Of a stretch of 64,000 nucleotides of DNA, positions 1-9,241 are shown in pieces. The position numbers were made by a program, and so were the translations under genes. Below the pieces are notes generated by a model, which saw nothing but the letters and a program-made list of their open reading frames with translations, searched no databases and was not told where the DNA came from. The stretch spans positions 134,202-198,201 of the forward strand of contig NZ_KE383868.1 in assembly GCF_000422505.1 (NCBI RefSeq), in the 5' to 3' direction. Each line of letters starts with the position of its first letter. Position 1 is the first letter of the stretch. Source of the stretch: Paenibacillus pinihumi DSM 23905 = JCM 16419. Lineage in GTDB: Bacteria > Bacillota > Bacilli > Paenibacillales > Paenibacillaceae.

Positions 1-2
1 CC

Positions 3-668
3 GTCCTGTCGGTCATTGCGGACTACCAGGGGAAGCTGCTTCAATTCCAGTCACAGCCTGAGGCAGCCGGGCGCTGTGTGTGGCAGGACTCCTATAAGCG
101 TGTCCAACTGCTTGCACTGGAGACTGAAAGGCAGGAAATGGAGAGGCTGCTGAATGCCGGGGAGATTGAGCCTGAGGTAGCCCGTGCATTTGAGAAAGTA
201 CAAGCCCACACAGAGGTGCTCATTCTCGGCGGTCGCTTCCAATGGGTGGTCAAAACGCTGCAATTGGCGCTGAGGAAGCTATGGCGAAGACTGCTGGGCG
301 CGAGTCCGAAGGAATGGGGAGAGCGCACGGCACATGCCTTGAAGAAATTAAAGGTCAAAACCTCCAAAGCAGCGATTATGAAGCTGAAGCCGCTCATCAA
401 CGAAGAGGAGCCTTGCGTTGTGCTGTCGGTAATTACGTTCTACCATAAGGCAATGGACCGTATCGAATGCAGCCTGACATCTTCCGAGCAGCAGGAGGAA
501 TTTGAGGACCGGAAACGGGATATGGAGTTCAAGGCGATCCAGATGCAGCGGGATGGGCTGCAAAAGCTCTATGCTGAGGGGGATGTGTCGCTGACAACGC
601 TCAATAATCTTCGATATTTTGTGAATACGATGGAGGCTGCAATTACCGAGGAAGAGGAGCTTGAATAG
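3..668 (+). CDS. Probable Na+/H+ antiporter, C-terminal cytoplasmic part (5' end outside window)
   Basis: The reading frame is open from the first base of the window to a TAG at 666-668, so this is the last 221 residues of a longer gene. A GTG at 78 is not needed as a start because the frame continues upstream. The segment is hydrophilic and helical, rich in E/K/R/Q, with no membrane segments. Its run of RVQLLALETERQEME, later ERTAHALKKLKVKTSKAA, and an acidic end (AAITEEEELE) resembles the long cytoplasmic tail of Firmicute CPA1-type Na+/H+ antiporters. The transmembrane part is not visible, so transport function is inferred from tail similarity only. The convergent gene on the other strand ends 28 bp downstream. 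Confidence 0.6.
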   Translation, partial: VLSVIADYQGKLLQFQSQPEAAGRCVWQDSYKRVQLLALETERQEMERLLNAGEIEPEVARAFEKVQAHTEVLILGGRFQWVVKTLQLALRKLWRRLLGASPKEWGERTAHALKKLKVKTSKAAIMKLKPLINEEEPCVVLSVITFYHKAMDRIECSLTSSEQQEEFEDRKRDMEFKAIQMQRDGLQKLYAEGDVSLTTLNNLRYFVNTMEAAITEEEELE

Positions 669-696
669 CGGCAGAAGGCTGCAATTTTCACTTGCC

Positions 697-1470
697 TTAA
701 TAGAGTCCGAATTTTCCGAGAAGCTGTTTATACGTTTCCGTATCCACTGGCTCCTTGGTCATTTCACCATTCTTCCATACTGTGAAGCTGGATTCTGTCA
801 ATGTCATGCTGCCGTCCTTCGTGAGTTGTGTGACTAACGGTTTTTGGTTGAATTTGGAACCGGGATGCTCCGCAATAATTTGCTGAACCTTGTTCACTTC
901 CCGAAGGTCGGGCAGGACCGACTTGGAATCAAAGGCGTAGCCCAGCTTCCAATCCGTATCCTTATGCTTCAGCTTCAATTCCAAAATATGATCCCCATGC
1001 TCCGTCCCGGCTTTCCGGACCCGGAACTCTCCATTATAAGAAAATACGGGTGTGCCCGAGAATGGAATTGGACGCAGTGCCAGATTGCCGCCAAAGCCTG
1101 TATCGACGAGATAGCAATCATCGTTGCGGGTAAGTATAATTGTCACATGGGTTCTGCCGGATAACGCAAAATGCTGTGAAGCATGGTCATATACGCTGCC
1201 CCGTGTAAGTTGCACATCAAAACCATTTTCCAGGAGAACAAAGTATAAGAGCGTATTGAGCTCATAGCATAGCCCGCCCTCCCGGCGAGCAATAATTTTG
1301 TTCATCAGGCTGGCCAGGGTTATTTCCCTGGTGCCGTGTGCAAGCAGACTGATATTTTCAAAAGGAATAGCCCATGCAGCAGCTTCGAGAACGTCGCTTA
1401 ATTCGTCAAACGTTATGCTGCTGCCGGACCGGCCGATTCTGTGCAAAAATTGTGAAGTAAGGGCGTCCAT
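697..1470 (-). CDS. Arylamine N-acetyltransferase
   Basis: Cytosolic enzyme that moves an acetyl group from acetyl-CoA to arylamines, arylhydroxylamines or hydrazines. The NAT catalytic triad is visible: Cys68 in REGGLCYELN, His108 in GRTHVTI and Asp123 in YLVDTGFGG (numbered from the second ATG). A length of 257 residues is normal for bacterial NATs. I place the start at 1470 rather than at the upstream ATG at 1476, because AGGAGG lies only 2 bases before the upstream ATG but 8 before the second. The gene is followed on the same strand by no partner; MFS exporter 1665-2846 lies upstream in the same direction with a terminator between them, so the two are separate units. Confidence 0.93.
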   Translation of the reverse strand: MDALTSQFLHRIGRSGSSITFDELSDVLEAAAWAIPFENISLLAHGTREITLASLMNKIIARREGGLCYELNTLLYFVLLENGFDVQLTRGSVYDHASQHFALSGRTHVTIILTRNDDCYLVDTGFGGNLALRPIPFSGTPVFSYNGEFRVRKAGTEHGDHILELKLKHKDTDWKLGYAFDSKSVLPDLREVNKVQQIIAEHPGSKFNQKPLVTQLTKDGSMTLTESSFTVWKNGEMTKEPVDTETYKQLLGKFGLY

Positions 1471-1517
1471 TCGCATAACCTCCTATTGACATGACTTATC
1501 AAAATCATATTAAAAAT

Positions 1518-1556
1518 GGGCAGTCCGCATGCTTCATTCAAGCACCCGAACTGCCC
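1518..1556 (-). terminator. Rho-independent terminator of the MFS gene
   Basis: Arms GGGCAGT (1518-1524) and ACTGCCC (1550-1556), with an inner GCTT/AAGC pairing, form a hairpin. Read on the minus strand it is followed by ATTTTTAAT. It lies downstream of the exporter ending at 1665. Confidence 0.7.
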
Positions 1557-1664
1557 TTATTGTATGGAACGGTGAACCAATAAGCAATAGCCCCTTACAA
1601 TTCTCCTTCAATTAATGAGAAGTGCTCAATTCAACCAGTAACGAATACCGGAAATGATCCGCAG

Positions 1665-2846
1665 TTACGATGCCCGGATGAATCGGATACTGAGGAGCCA
1701 CATTCCGCCGCTGATAACGAGGAAATAGATCGGCATCGTCAAGAGCGAACCGTTATGCAGCACGCTCATGCCCCAGGTCGCCAGGCTGACCAGAATATAA
1801 TAGCCCAGGCTGAATATCGCGCCTGCAGTACCGATCACATCCTGGAAGCCTGCAAGGGCAAGGCTTAGGCAGTTGGGCAGTGCCATGCCCGCTCCCATCA
1901 GCATGATGAAAACGGAAGCAAGGATGGTCAAGATACGGATCAGATCCGCTCCGGTTACCATACTGCTTGCGGCAGCTAACAACACAGCCCCTGAAGTCAT
2001 GACAAGACAACCTGTATGGATGATTTTCTCCGGTGCATATACCGTTAATAGCCGCTTTGATGTCATAGCGCCAATAATCGAGGCCAATGCTACGATTATG
2101 CCAAGAAAACCGTAAATCCCCGGCGTAATCTGAAAGTATTCCATAAATATAAAAGGCGCTTCGGCATAATAGCTGAACAAAATACCGTTGATTCCGCCGA
2201 TCAGCACTCCAAATACGAGTACGCGCGGCATTGAAGCCATTCTTTGAATGACAGGCCCAATAGCCGTCTTTTTTCGTGAAGAGACAGTTGTAGTTTCCGG
2301 CAGTCTCAAAAAAGCATACAAAAACAGCAAAATACCCATGACGACCAGTGTAAAGAACACGGCACGGAAGCCCAGTGCCTGATCCACCCAACCGCCAATG
2401 AGCGGCCCTACGGCAGGTGTAAATGCAATGACCGCGGAGATCTGGGCGAACATGGCATGACGCTTACTGCCGGTTACACTTTCCCGGAGTATAGTCTGGG
2501 TAATTACGGAACCGGTCGCCGCGCCGAAGGCTTGGATGAAGCGGCTGGCAAGCAGCAGCAGGATCGATTCGGAATAGAAGCACATCAAGCTTCCGATTCC
2601 ATAGACGACAAGACCACATAGCATGGCAGGCCTGCGCCCGGTAAGATCAGACAGCCAACCCCAGCAGAATACACCCAGGGCGAATCCAACGAAATAAATG
2701 CTTAACGTTAATTGTACGGAGCTGTTTGAAGCCCCGAGCGCATGTGCGATATCAGGCAAGGACGGTGTGTAGATCGTCTCGCTGATTTGTGGAAATGCGA
2801 CCAGAACGATCATCAACAACAAAGATGGTACTGCAAGTTTTTTCAT
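1665..2846 (-). CDS. MFS multidrug exporter, Bcr/CflA-like (DHA1)
   Basis: A 393-residue major-facilitator protein with about 12 hydrophobic segments. The opening FPQISETIYTPSLPDIA and loop 2-3 motif GWLSDLTGRRP are typical of the Bcr/CflA branch of drug:H+ antiporters, as is the TM5 motif FTPAVGPLIGG. The predicted role is proton-driven efflux of a small drug-like compound across the cytoplasmic membrane; the substrate cannot be read from sequence. The ATG at 2846 has GGAGGG about 9 bases upstream. No regulator is adjacent; the next gene upstream is divergent and unrelated. Confidence 0.9.
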   Translation of the reverse strand: MKKLAVPSLLLMIVLVAFPQISETIYTPSLPDIAHALGASNSSVQLTLSIYFVGFALGVFCWGWLSDLTGRRPAMLCGLVVYGIGSLMCFYSESILLLLASRFIQAFGAATGSVITQTILRESVTGSKRHAMFAQISAVIAFTPAVGPLIGGWVDQALGFRAVFFTLVVMGILLFLYAFLRLPETTTVSSRKKTAIGPVIQRMASMPRVLVFGVLIGGINGILFSYYAEAPFIFMEYFQITPGIYGFLGIIVALASIIGAMTSKRLLTVYAPEKIIHTGCLVMTSGAVLLAAASSMVTGADLIRILTILASVFIMLMGAGMALPNCLSLALAGFQDVIGTAGAIFSLGYYILVSLATWGMSVLHNGSLLTMPIYFLVISGGMWLLSIRFIRAS

Positions 2847-3191
2847 ATATAGTAGCCCTCCTACAAGCTATATCCTTGGTTTGTCACAACAAGAATAAGA
2901 GCCTAGCTAGGGAAACGGGGGCATCATGATAGCAATACGACCATAAATCATCATGTTACGGTTACCTTTCGAGATTTCATAATAAGTAGGAGGGATTACA
3001 TCCGATACCAGCAGCATGCTGTCAATATTACGATGAAAGCAGTGCTCTCGGCAGGCGAACATATCCGGCTAAGACTACCATGTCCGGGTCATTATAGTCA
3101 AGAATCTCCGGGACAAAGAATAAAAATTCGGAAACGAAGCCATATTCCTATGATGAGGATACATACTGAATAGAAGATCGGAGACTCTATC
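2847..3191. other. Intergenic stretch without recognisable gene
   Basis: About 345 bases between divergent genes. No convincing ORF, hairpin or RNA gene was seen. It must contain promoters for both neighbours, but I could not choose one with confidence. Confidence 0.4.
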
Positions 3192-4427
3192 GTGAATGAC
3201 ATCGAACTGCACGGAAATCTGCTGTATGAACCGGAGAGTCATCGCTGGTCGGGGACCGGTACCGGCTGGTGGCTGGAGCGAACGAAGGGCAATTCGGCCC
3301 AAATTACGTTTGAGGAGCCGGTCGCTTTTGACCCGAAAGGCCTCTTGAAGGGCTACAGTTTGTCCATTAGCACCATTAACGGAAACGGGGAATTCAAAGC
3401 TTCAGATGTGAACGACTCCGGGTTTCTGGTTCATTGGACAGGCGATCTCTCAGCATCTTGCATGGCATCCTTTATGGTAAAGGGCAGCAAGCAGTCCTTT
3501 GTGCCGAATGACCGTGCATTGAGCAATGAAGAAAGCATAGCAGATATTTATGCGGCAGGACTGCTATTTGATTATGAGGCCAAATATGGAGTGGTCACCG
3601 TTATGGGATCAGCCAGCATTTCCTCAACAGAACGCATCAGTATGAGCAAGGACGTTGTGCATCAGCATGCCCACAACTGCAAGTCGCAGCTTGACGAAGT
3701 ATCGGGATCCCTTCAAAAAGAGCTGTTGAATGATCAGTTGGTAAAAATCGGGCATCGGCTTTCCCGCCATGACAGGATCGAAGAGCGAAGCACAAAATAT
3801 TGGAATTCTGCCAAGAAATTCGGCGAGCTTTGGGGACAGTATTCTGTAAGCGAACAAGAGCGGGCTTTGGGAGGATGCTATGTTCCGATTTGTACCGGGG
3901 GAGGGCCGGGACTGATGCGTGCCGTGGCCGAAGGGGCGAGGGCGCAAAATGCCCATGTTATCGGGATCGACTGCCAATTCGGACTGGACAAGTTCTTCGA
4001 TATGTCCGACAGCTACGCCATCTTTTCAAACCAGAGACTCAGGATGAACAACTTCTCGATCCGGGAAGGTGTGCTGATCAACTATTCCCACGTTATTCTT
4101 TTTTGGCCAGGCGGCTTCGGAACAACGTGGGAAGTATTTGAAACCTTGTCCAAGCTGTCCACAGGCCATTTGCGGCGACGCCGAACCAAAGCGATTTTTG
4201 TCCACTCCGAGTTTTGGAAGCCCATCTTAAAAGCCATCGATCATATGCGTGAATATGGCACAATTAACAGCTATGGGGACCGGATAAAAATTCCCGGCAT
4301 AGATGATCAATATCCCGATGACGCCTATATTGCGGAAGTCGTGGATACACCGGAGGAAGCGTTTCAGAAGACCCGGGCCTTCGTGGAGGAGCTGTATCGC
4401 AAAAATCAGCTAACGCTGCGGGGCTAG
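3192..4427 (+). CDS. LOG-family (lysine-decarboxylase-like fold) protein with extra N-terminal domain
   Basis: A 411-residue protein. Residues about 133-410 form a LOG/TIGR00730-type Rossmann domain: VVTVMGSAS (134-142), CTGGGPGLMRA (234-244) and PGGFGTTWEVFE (306-317), the GGGxxGxM and PGGxGTxxE signatures. Family members hydrolyse cytokinin nucleotide monophosphates or related nucleotides; others are uncharacterised. The first ~130 residues, with GTGTGWWLER, are not part of that fold and look beta-rich, unlike the usual ~190-residue LOG enzymes. The start is a GTG at 3192 with CGGAG 8 bases before it. A longer linker (about 160-215) separates the first beta-strand from the GGG motif. The substrate is unknown. 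Confidence 0.8.
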   Translation: MNDIELHGNLLYEPESHRWSGTGTGWWLERTKGNSAQITFEEPVAFDPKGLLKGYSLSISTINGNGEFKASDVNDSGFLVHWTGDLSASCMASFMVKGSKQSFVPNDRALSNEESIADIYAAGLLFDYEAKYGVVTVMGSASISSTERISMSKDVVHQHAHNCKSQLDEVSGSLQKELLNDQLVKIGHRLSRHDRIEERSTKYWNSAKKFGELWGQYSVSEQERALGGCYVPICTGGGPGLMRAVAEGARAQNAHVIGIDCQFGLDKFFDMSDSYAIFSNQRLRMNNFSIREGVLINYSHVILFWPGGFGTTWEVFETLSKLSTGHLRRRRTKAIFVHSEFWKPILKAIDHMREYGTINSYGDRIKIPGIDDQYPDDAYIAEVVDTPEEAFQKTRAFVEELYRKNQLTLRG

Positions 4428-4563
4428 ACAGATTACCGCGGTACGAATACAGGCGAGCTGCACAAGGCTCAGGCCTTGGCATGGCCATTGCAGACTGGAT
4501 ACGAAAGCAGCAAGCGATATCACCTGTTGACATCGCTTGTTGTCGTCTCAGAAGCTGGTTTGC

Positions 4564-4594
4564 TGCATATTACGCAAGCAGGATGCTCATATTA
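4564..4594 (+). promoter_or_regulatory. Sigma-G-type promoter for germination operon 1
   Basis: TGCATA at 4564-4569 matches the sigma-G -35 (TGMATA) exactly. It is followed after 18 bases by CATATTA at 4588-4594, 6 of 7 with the CATWVTA -10. The ATG of the operon lies 39 bases downstream. This fits known forespore expression of germinant receptor operons. Motif matching was done by eye. Confidence 0.6.
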
Positions 4595-4632
4595 ATAAAA
4601 ATGACCCAGCCAAAAAAAGGAATGAAACCGAT

Positions 4633-6138
4633 ATGGCGCCCAACCAACAACCGGATAATGTTGCCGGTATGCTCAATGAGAATTTGAATGAGAATCTAAA
4701 GCAATTTCAAGCTGTTTTTAAAAATTGTGCAGACATTCATTACCGTCAATTCGAGCTGAAAACCGGACAGCAAGGAGTGCTGATCTACTTAAGCGGAATG
4801 GTGGATACCGATGCCATCGATCTGGATATGACGAGGCAGCTCATCGAGTCCTGTATGACAGAAAATTCCACGAGTGCAGAAGATTCCGCAAGGCTGACGG
4901 AAAATCTGCAACATACAATTCAGTCAAAGCTGGGATTTACTTCACAAGTGAACTGGAACGATGATTTTTACTCTTCGGTTGAACAAATATTATCCGGTGA
5001 CTATGCCTTGCTGCTGGATGGTATGGCGCAAGTTCTGACTATCAATGCGAAAGGCCTGGAAACAAGGGCTATTGAAGAACCGGCTACCGAGGCTGTAATC
5101 CGCGGACCGAGGGACGGCTTTCAAGAAAGCATAAGTACAAATATGAGTCTCATTCGCCGAAGATTAATGACCGCCCAGCTTAAAATGGAAATGGTGACAA
5201 TCGGGCGTTTAACCAAAACTGAAATTGCAATTACTTATCTGGAGGGTAATGCAGGCGAGGATTTAATTGCCGAAGTGAAAAAAAGAATCGGACGTATCCA
5301 GATTGATGCGATTCTGGAAAGCTGCAATATCGAAGAATTAATCGAGGACAATTCTTTGTCTCCATTTCCACAAGTGATGGTGACTGAACGACCGGACAAG
5401 GTGGTCGGCAATTTGCTGGAGGGCAGGGTTGGGATCATTATCGACAACACCCCGTTTGTCATTGTGGTGCCTGGTACTTTCTTTCAAATGCTGCAATCTC
5501 CGGAAGACTATTATCAAAGGTATATAATTGCTTCGGCGATCCGTCTTTTGCGCTTGTTGTCGGTTGTTTCTTCGCTGCTCCTGCCTTCATTATATATTGC
5601 TTTAACGACTTATCATCATGAAATGATACCTACAATGCTGCTTATCAGTATTGCTTCATCCCGGGAAACCGTTCCTTTCCCCGCAGTTGTGGAAGCACTG
5701 GTCATGGAAGTCGCATTCGAAGGTTTGCGGGAAGCGGGGGTGCGTTTGCCCCGTCCGGTCGGACAAGCGGTGAGCATCGTAGGGGCATTGGTAATTGGTC
5801 AGGCTGCTGTAGCGGCAGGCATTGTGTCTTCCCCTCTTGTCATCGTGATTTCAATGACGGGGATTGCATCTTTCTTATTTCCAAGCTTCCAGCTAGGGCT
5901 GGCATTTCGTCTGCTAAGGTTCCCGATGATGATCGCAGCGGCTACGTTTGGCTTGTATGGCATCTTGATGCTGCTGTTGTTTATGCTGCTTCATATGCTG
6001 AGTCTCCAGTCATTTGGTACGCCTTATATGACACCGTTGGCGCCCTTCAGCCGGGGAGCGATTAAAGATGTGATTACGCGCGCCAACCGGAGGCTTATGC
6101 TGAAGCAAGGGCCGCATCCAAGCAAGGATCGTTCGTAA
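4633..6138 (+). CDS. Spore germinant receptor subunit A (GerA family)
   Basis: Inner-spore-membrane subunit A of a germinant receptor complex. Residues ~1-290 are a soluble domain with the family hallmarks EPATEAVIRGPRDGF and EDYYQRY. The C-terminal half has several membrane segments, including the conserved HHEMIPT and PVGQAVSIVGALVIGQAAV. A longer frame opens at TTG 4537, but I choose ATG 4633 because AAAGGA lies about 11 bases upstream, giving 501 residues, close to the family norm. The promoter at 4564-4594 would fall inside the longer frame, which supports the shorter start. Subunits C and B follow within 70 bp each. Confidence 0.93.
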   Translation: MAPNQQPDNVAGMLNENLNENLKQFQAVFKNCADIHYRQFELKTGQQGVLIYLSGMVDTDAIDLDMTRQLIESCMTENSTSAEDSARLTENLQHTIQSKLGFTSQVNWNDDFYSSVEQILSGDYALLLDGMAQVLTINAKGLETRAIEEPATEAVIRGPRDGFQESISTNMSLIRRRLMTAQLKMEMVTIGRLTKTEIAITYLEGNAGEDLIAEVKKRIGRIQIDAILESCNIEELIEDNSLSPFPQVMVTERPDKVVGNLLEGRVGIIIDNTPFVIVVPGTFFQMLQSPEDYYQRYIIASAIRLLRLLSVVSSLLLPSLYIALTTYHHEMIPTMLLISIASSRETVPFPAVVEALVMEVAFEGLREAGVRLPRPVGQAVSIVGALVIGQAAVAAGIVSSPLVIVISMTGIASFLFPSFQLGLAFRLLRFPMMIAAATFGLYGILMLLLFMLLHMLSLQSFGTPYMTPLAPFSRGAIKDVITRANRRLMLKQGPHPSKDRS

Positions 6139-6204
6139 TAAACGCTTCATAACGTCCTTTTTCGTCAGAGACAACCAAAAACTACAAGCACATAAGAGGT
6201 CTTG

Positions 6205-7404
6205 ATGAGAAAACCACTAATCCTGTTACTCGCGCTGATCATATCCTTATTTCTAACCGGCTGCTGGAGCAGAGTCGAGTTAAATGATGTGGCTATTGTT
6301 ACCGCGACGGCCTTGGACCGGGCCGAAAATAATAAGCTGCAAGTAAGTCTGCAGATTTTGAAGGTGAAAATGACCAAGGGCATAAGCGAAAAAGGAGGCG
6401 GAGGTGAAAATGCAACCCTTATTGTCTCTGAAAAAGGGGAAACGATTATGGAGGCTTATCAAGTCATCCAGAAAAAAATTCCCCGTATGGTGATCTTTTC
6501 GCATAATCGTGTCATTGTTGTGGGCGATCAGTTAGCCCGGGCAGGACTCTCACCGGTGCTTGATTTTTTTTCCCGGCATCGGGAAGCACGGGGGAACAGC
6601 TATTTGCTGGTGACTAAAGGGGAAGGGAAAGAAATTCTGAAGGCCCCCCCTAACTTTGAAATTTTTACGGCAGAGGAAATCAGGGAAGAAGAGAAGGCCC
6701 GGTACTTGGATAGTGTCACCTTCAGGGACTTCGTATTCCGGCTGCTGGAGAAAGGAATCGAACCCATATGCACACAGCTTCAAATCGTCCCTTTGTCCGG
6801 ACAAAAAAATGATGCATCCGACAAGAAGGAGACAGGACTTGCTGTTGTTGGGGCAGGGATTTTCCACCACGACAAATTAATCGGATGGATGAAGCGGCAA
6901 GATTCCGAAGTATTGTTATGGCTAAAAAATCGAATGAAGAGATCGTCCATGACAGTTTCTATGCAGAACAAAGACGGCTCGACCGGCAAAGTTAGTGTTC
7001 AGCTCTCTAAAGCCAAGACCAGCATCAGACCCCGCATCCAAGGGGAGAAGATACAGTTTGATATTACGATGCATATGACGGGTGAATTATTTGAGAATAC
7101 GACCAAGCTGAGTATCAAAGAGATTCAGAACCTGAATAAAATTCAGCAAGTTTTAGAGCAAGAGGTTAAGAAGAGGGTTACCTCGACCGTTAACAAGTTG
7201 AAGAAGCAATTTAAATCAGATGCTGTCGGTTTTGGCACAATTTTGCATCGGAAGTACAAAAAAGAATGGAATGAGACATACTCCAAGCGCTGGGATCAGG
7301 AGTTTCCAAAGATCGAAGTGACTACGGACGTTCAATTCAAGATTAACGGGACGGGACGAGTGAATGACTCTACGCTCTGGGAAGAGGAACAATTGGAAAA
7401 ATAA
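6205..7404 (+). CDS. Spore germinant receptor subunit C, lipoprotein (Ger(x)C family)
   Basis: A 399-residue lipoprotein subunit. The first 20 residues form a lipoprotein signal with lipobox LTGC (Cys20), which is lipid-modified and anchors the protein to the outer face of the inner spore membrane. The sequence WSRVELNDVAIVTATALDR just after the Cys is typical of Ger(x)C, as are IVVGDQLARAG and the C-terminal VLEQEVKKRVTSTV. A TTG at 6202 precedes it, but ATG 6205 is used because AAGAGG lies 5 bases upstream. It sits between A and B, an order (A-C-B) different from the A-B-C of operon 2 in this window. Confidence 0.93.
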   Translation: MRKPLILLLALIISLFLTGCWSRVELNDVAIVTATALDRAENNKLQVSLQILKVKMTKGISEKGGGGENATLIVSEKGETIMEAYQVIQKKIPRMVIFSHNRVIVVGDQLARAGLSPVLDFFSRHREARGNSYLLVTKGEGKEILKAPPNFEIFTAEEIREEEKARYLDSVTFRDFVFRLLEKGIEPICTQLQIVPLSGQKNDASDKKETGLAVVGAGIFHHDKLIGWMKRQDSEVLLWLKNRMKRSSMTVSMQNKDGSTGKVSVQLSKAKTSIRPRIQGEKIQFDITMHMTGELFENTTKLSIKEIQNLNKIQQVLEQEVKKRVTSTVNKLKKQFKSDAVGFGTILHRKYKKEWNETYSKRWDQEFPKIEVTTDVQFKINGTGRVNDSTLWEEEQLEK

Positions 7405-7441
7405 AGCTGCAAAATTCATATAAGGAATAGGGATATACGAT

Positions 7442-8533
7442 ATGGATATCATTTCTAGGCACCAGCTGCTGGCCATTTCGATTATTTATCAAATTGGGAC
7501 CACGATTATATTTGGTTTCGCCGCTGGCGCTGGCAAGGATTCCTGGCTGGCTGTTTTGATATCCACGATTCTGGGTACTACAGTTGTATCAATCTATGTC
7601 AGTATAACCGAGCTAAATCCGGGCCTGACCTACATCGAGTGCTATCCGAAGCAATTTGGCAAGTGGCTGGGTACGCCGCTGGCCTGGCTTCATCCTCTCT
7701 TGTTTATCTATATTGCCGGGAGGATTGTCGCAGATATCCATAGCCTCGTGCCCTCGACTATTTTGCCGGGTACGCCTCCATGGGCCATACTCATTGTATT
7801 CATGGTTGTGATCACATATGGATTGTTCCTGGGACTCCGGACAATGGGGAGGCTTGCAGAACTCATGCTGCCGATACTGGGCATCATATTTGCAGTCGAG
7901 GTTATATTAATTATCAGCTCCGGTGTTCTGGATGTTGATAATTTAAAGCCGATGCTTGATAAAGGATGGGACCGGATTTGGAAGGTCGTTTGGCCGCTTG
8001 GGATTATCCAGTCCTATGGGGAGTCTCTGGCACTGGCGTTAGTCTGGACTTCTGTGAAGCCGAAGGGAAAAGTTCCCAGAACGATGCTGCTCTCGACTGT
8101 GATGGCGGGCATTTTTATCGCATTTACCGATGCGATGGCAGTTTCAGCTTTTGGCGAAGAGATTTTCAAGCGGGCAACCTATCCGATGTATGCCTTGGTA
8201 CAAGCCATATCGGTAGCGGATTTTATTACACAGCTTGATGCTACCGGGGTTCTCTATTTTTGCTTCATGGCTTTTTTGAAGACCTTTATCTATCTGTTTG
8301 CCACAGTCCGAAGCCTTCAAAAGCTGACGTACACGAAAAACTATCGCATATATATTTTGCCTGTTGTCATCATCGCTTTTGTGCTGGGTCTGACTATGGC
8401 ACCGAATGTGATTGAGCATATTGCCGTCGTGGAGAAAGTAGTTCCGTACAGTCCGATTTATTTATCCTTGATGCTCTTTATCCCGATTATTCTAATGCTT
8501 GTATCCTGGATTCGCAAAAAAAATGCCAGCTAG
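7442..8533 (+). CDS. Spore germinant receptor subunit B (GerB-type spore permease)
   Basis: A 363-residue integral membrane protein with about ten hydrophobic helices, of the spore permease branch of the APC superfamily. In GerB proteins this subunit binds the nutrient germinant. Features include an N-terminal ISRHQLLAISIIYQIGTTI and the helix FGFAAGAGKDSW. The C-terminus is short and basic (SWIRKKNAS). Subunit C ends 37 bp upstream and a small membrane protein begins 16 bp downstream, so all are likely one transcript. The germinant cannot be predicted from the sequence. Confidence 0.93.
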   Translation: MDIISRHQLLAISIIYQIGTTIIFGFAAGAGKDSWLAVLISTILGTTVVSIYVSITELNPGLTYIECYPKQFGKWLGTPLAWLHPLLFIYIAGRIVADIHSLVPSTILPGTPPWAILIVFMVVITYGLFLGLRTMGRLAELMLPILGIIFAVEVILIISSGVLDVDNLKPMLDKGWDRIWKVVWPLGIIQSYGESLALALVWTSVKPKGKVPRTMLLSTVMAGIFIAFTDAMAVSAFGEEIFKRATYPMYALVQAISVADFITQLDATGVLYFCFMAFLKTFIYLFATVRSLQKLTYTKNYRIYILPVVIIAFVLGLTMAPNVIEHIAVVEKVVPYSPIYLSLMLFIPIILMLVSWIRKKNAS

Positions 8534-8549
8534 CGAGGAGAGGGATTTC

Positions 8550-8702
8550 ATGGCTAATTTTATATCTTTTTGGAAATCTCAGACAATGCTACAATATCCT
8601 TGGGCACAACCTGTAATTTTTATCGCCGCTGCACTTGCATTCTCGTTCATTAGCTGGTTCAGGAAGCCCCGTCCCGGGCAGCGGGAGGATTCAGAGGAAT
8701 AG
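8550..8702 (+). CDS. Small single-pass membrane protein in germination operon 1
   Basis: A 50-residue protein with one hydrophobic segment (about residues 19-36, PVIFIAAALAFSFISWF) followed by a charged tail (RKPRPGQREDSEE). AGGAGAGGG ends 6 bases before the ATG, a strong ribosome site, so I regard it as a real gene. Some receptor operons encode small 'D' subunits that modulate germination, but those usually have two membrane segments and 60-80 residues, like the protein at 20073-20297. This one has a single segment, so equivalence is only a guess. Confidence 0.65.
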   Translation: MANFISFWKSQTMLQYPWAQPVIFIAAALAFSFISWFRKPRPGQREDSEE

Positions 8703-8749
8703 AGAAGTACACCAGAACATACATAATCATTATAAAAGGGAGGTTGTCT

Positions 8750-9118
8750 ATGAAAAATGTGCTTAATTTTTTAGTGACCCTGCTTGTATTCTGGGCGGGA
8801 AATGAGTATTTTTCGCAGTATGTATCTGTGGCGGATACAAAAACTCTACTTATTGCTTCTGTTCTTATGTTTATCATCAGCTTCTTGTACGGCTTGGCAC
8901 TGGTATTTTCCGTAATTCTCATTCCTTTGGGGATTGGCTGTTTGACGCTGCCTGCGCTCATGCTGGCGGCACTTGTGCTGACTCCGCTCAAGCTGTGGCT
9001 GCTTAACCAGTATTTGCCCGGGTTTGAAATCCACGGCTTCTGGACTTATGTGATTCTTACAATTGTATTGAGCATATTTACGGTGGAAGTGAAAAAGGAC
9101 CGGCACTCACATGCATAG
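8750..9118 (+). CDS. Membrane protein, possibly the four-TM phage-holin-4-like / YvlD family
   Basis: A 122-residue protein that is almost entirely hydrophobic, with about four membrane segments (residues ~5-22, 32-52, 55-78 and 98-115) and a short charged tail (VEVKKDRHSHA). The ATG at 8750 has AAGGGAGG 6 bases upstream. Size, four-helix pattern and LIPLGIGCLTLPALMLA-type central helix are like the 'mycobacterial 4 TMS holin' (YvlD-like) family, whose function is unknown. It is the last gene before a strong terminator, so it is probably co-transcribed with the germinant receptor genes. Confidence 0.7.
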   Translation: MKNVLNFLVTLLVFWAGNEYFSQYVSVADTKTLLIASVLMFIISFLYGLALVFSVILIPLGIGCLTLPALMLAALVLTPLKLWLLNQYLPGFEIHGFWTYVILTIVLSIFTVEVKKDRHSHA

Positions 9119-9177
9119 GGGAATCCTTAAACAGTGTAATGCTGCAGAGGGAGGGCTTCAGTATATCATCGAGTATG

Positions 9178-9207
9178 CCCCCAGATCAAAATCATTTGAT
9201 CTGGGGG
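9178..9207 (+). terminator. Terminator of germination operon 1
   Basis: A perfect 13-bp stem (9178-9190 with 9195-9207, CCCCCAGATCAAA and its complement), 4-base loop, followed by TTCGTTCTTTT on the plus strand. Confidence 0.9.
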
Positions 9208-9241
9208 TTCGTTCTTTTATAAATTCTTTTGACGTCGCCGG

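Noticed and set aside
1753-2391. Second minus-strand frame of 212 codons inside the MFS gene
   Set aside because: Same strand but a different frame of the exporter; the composition is Cys/Arg/Gly-rich and lacks hydrophobic helices.
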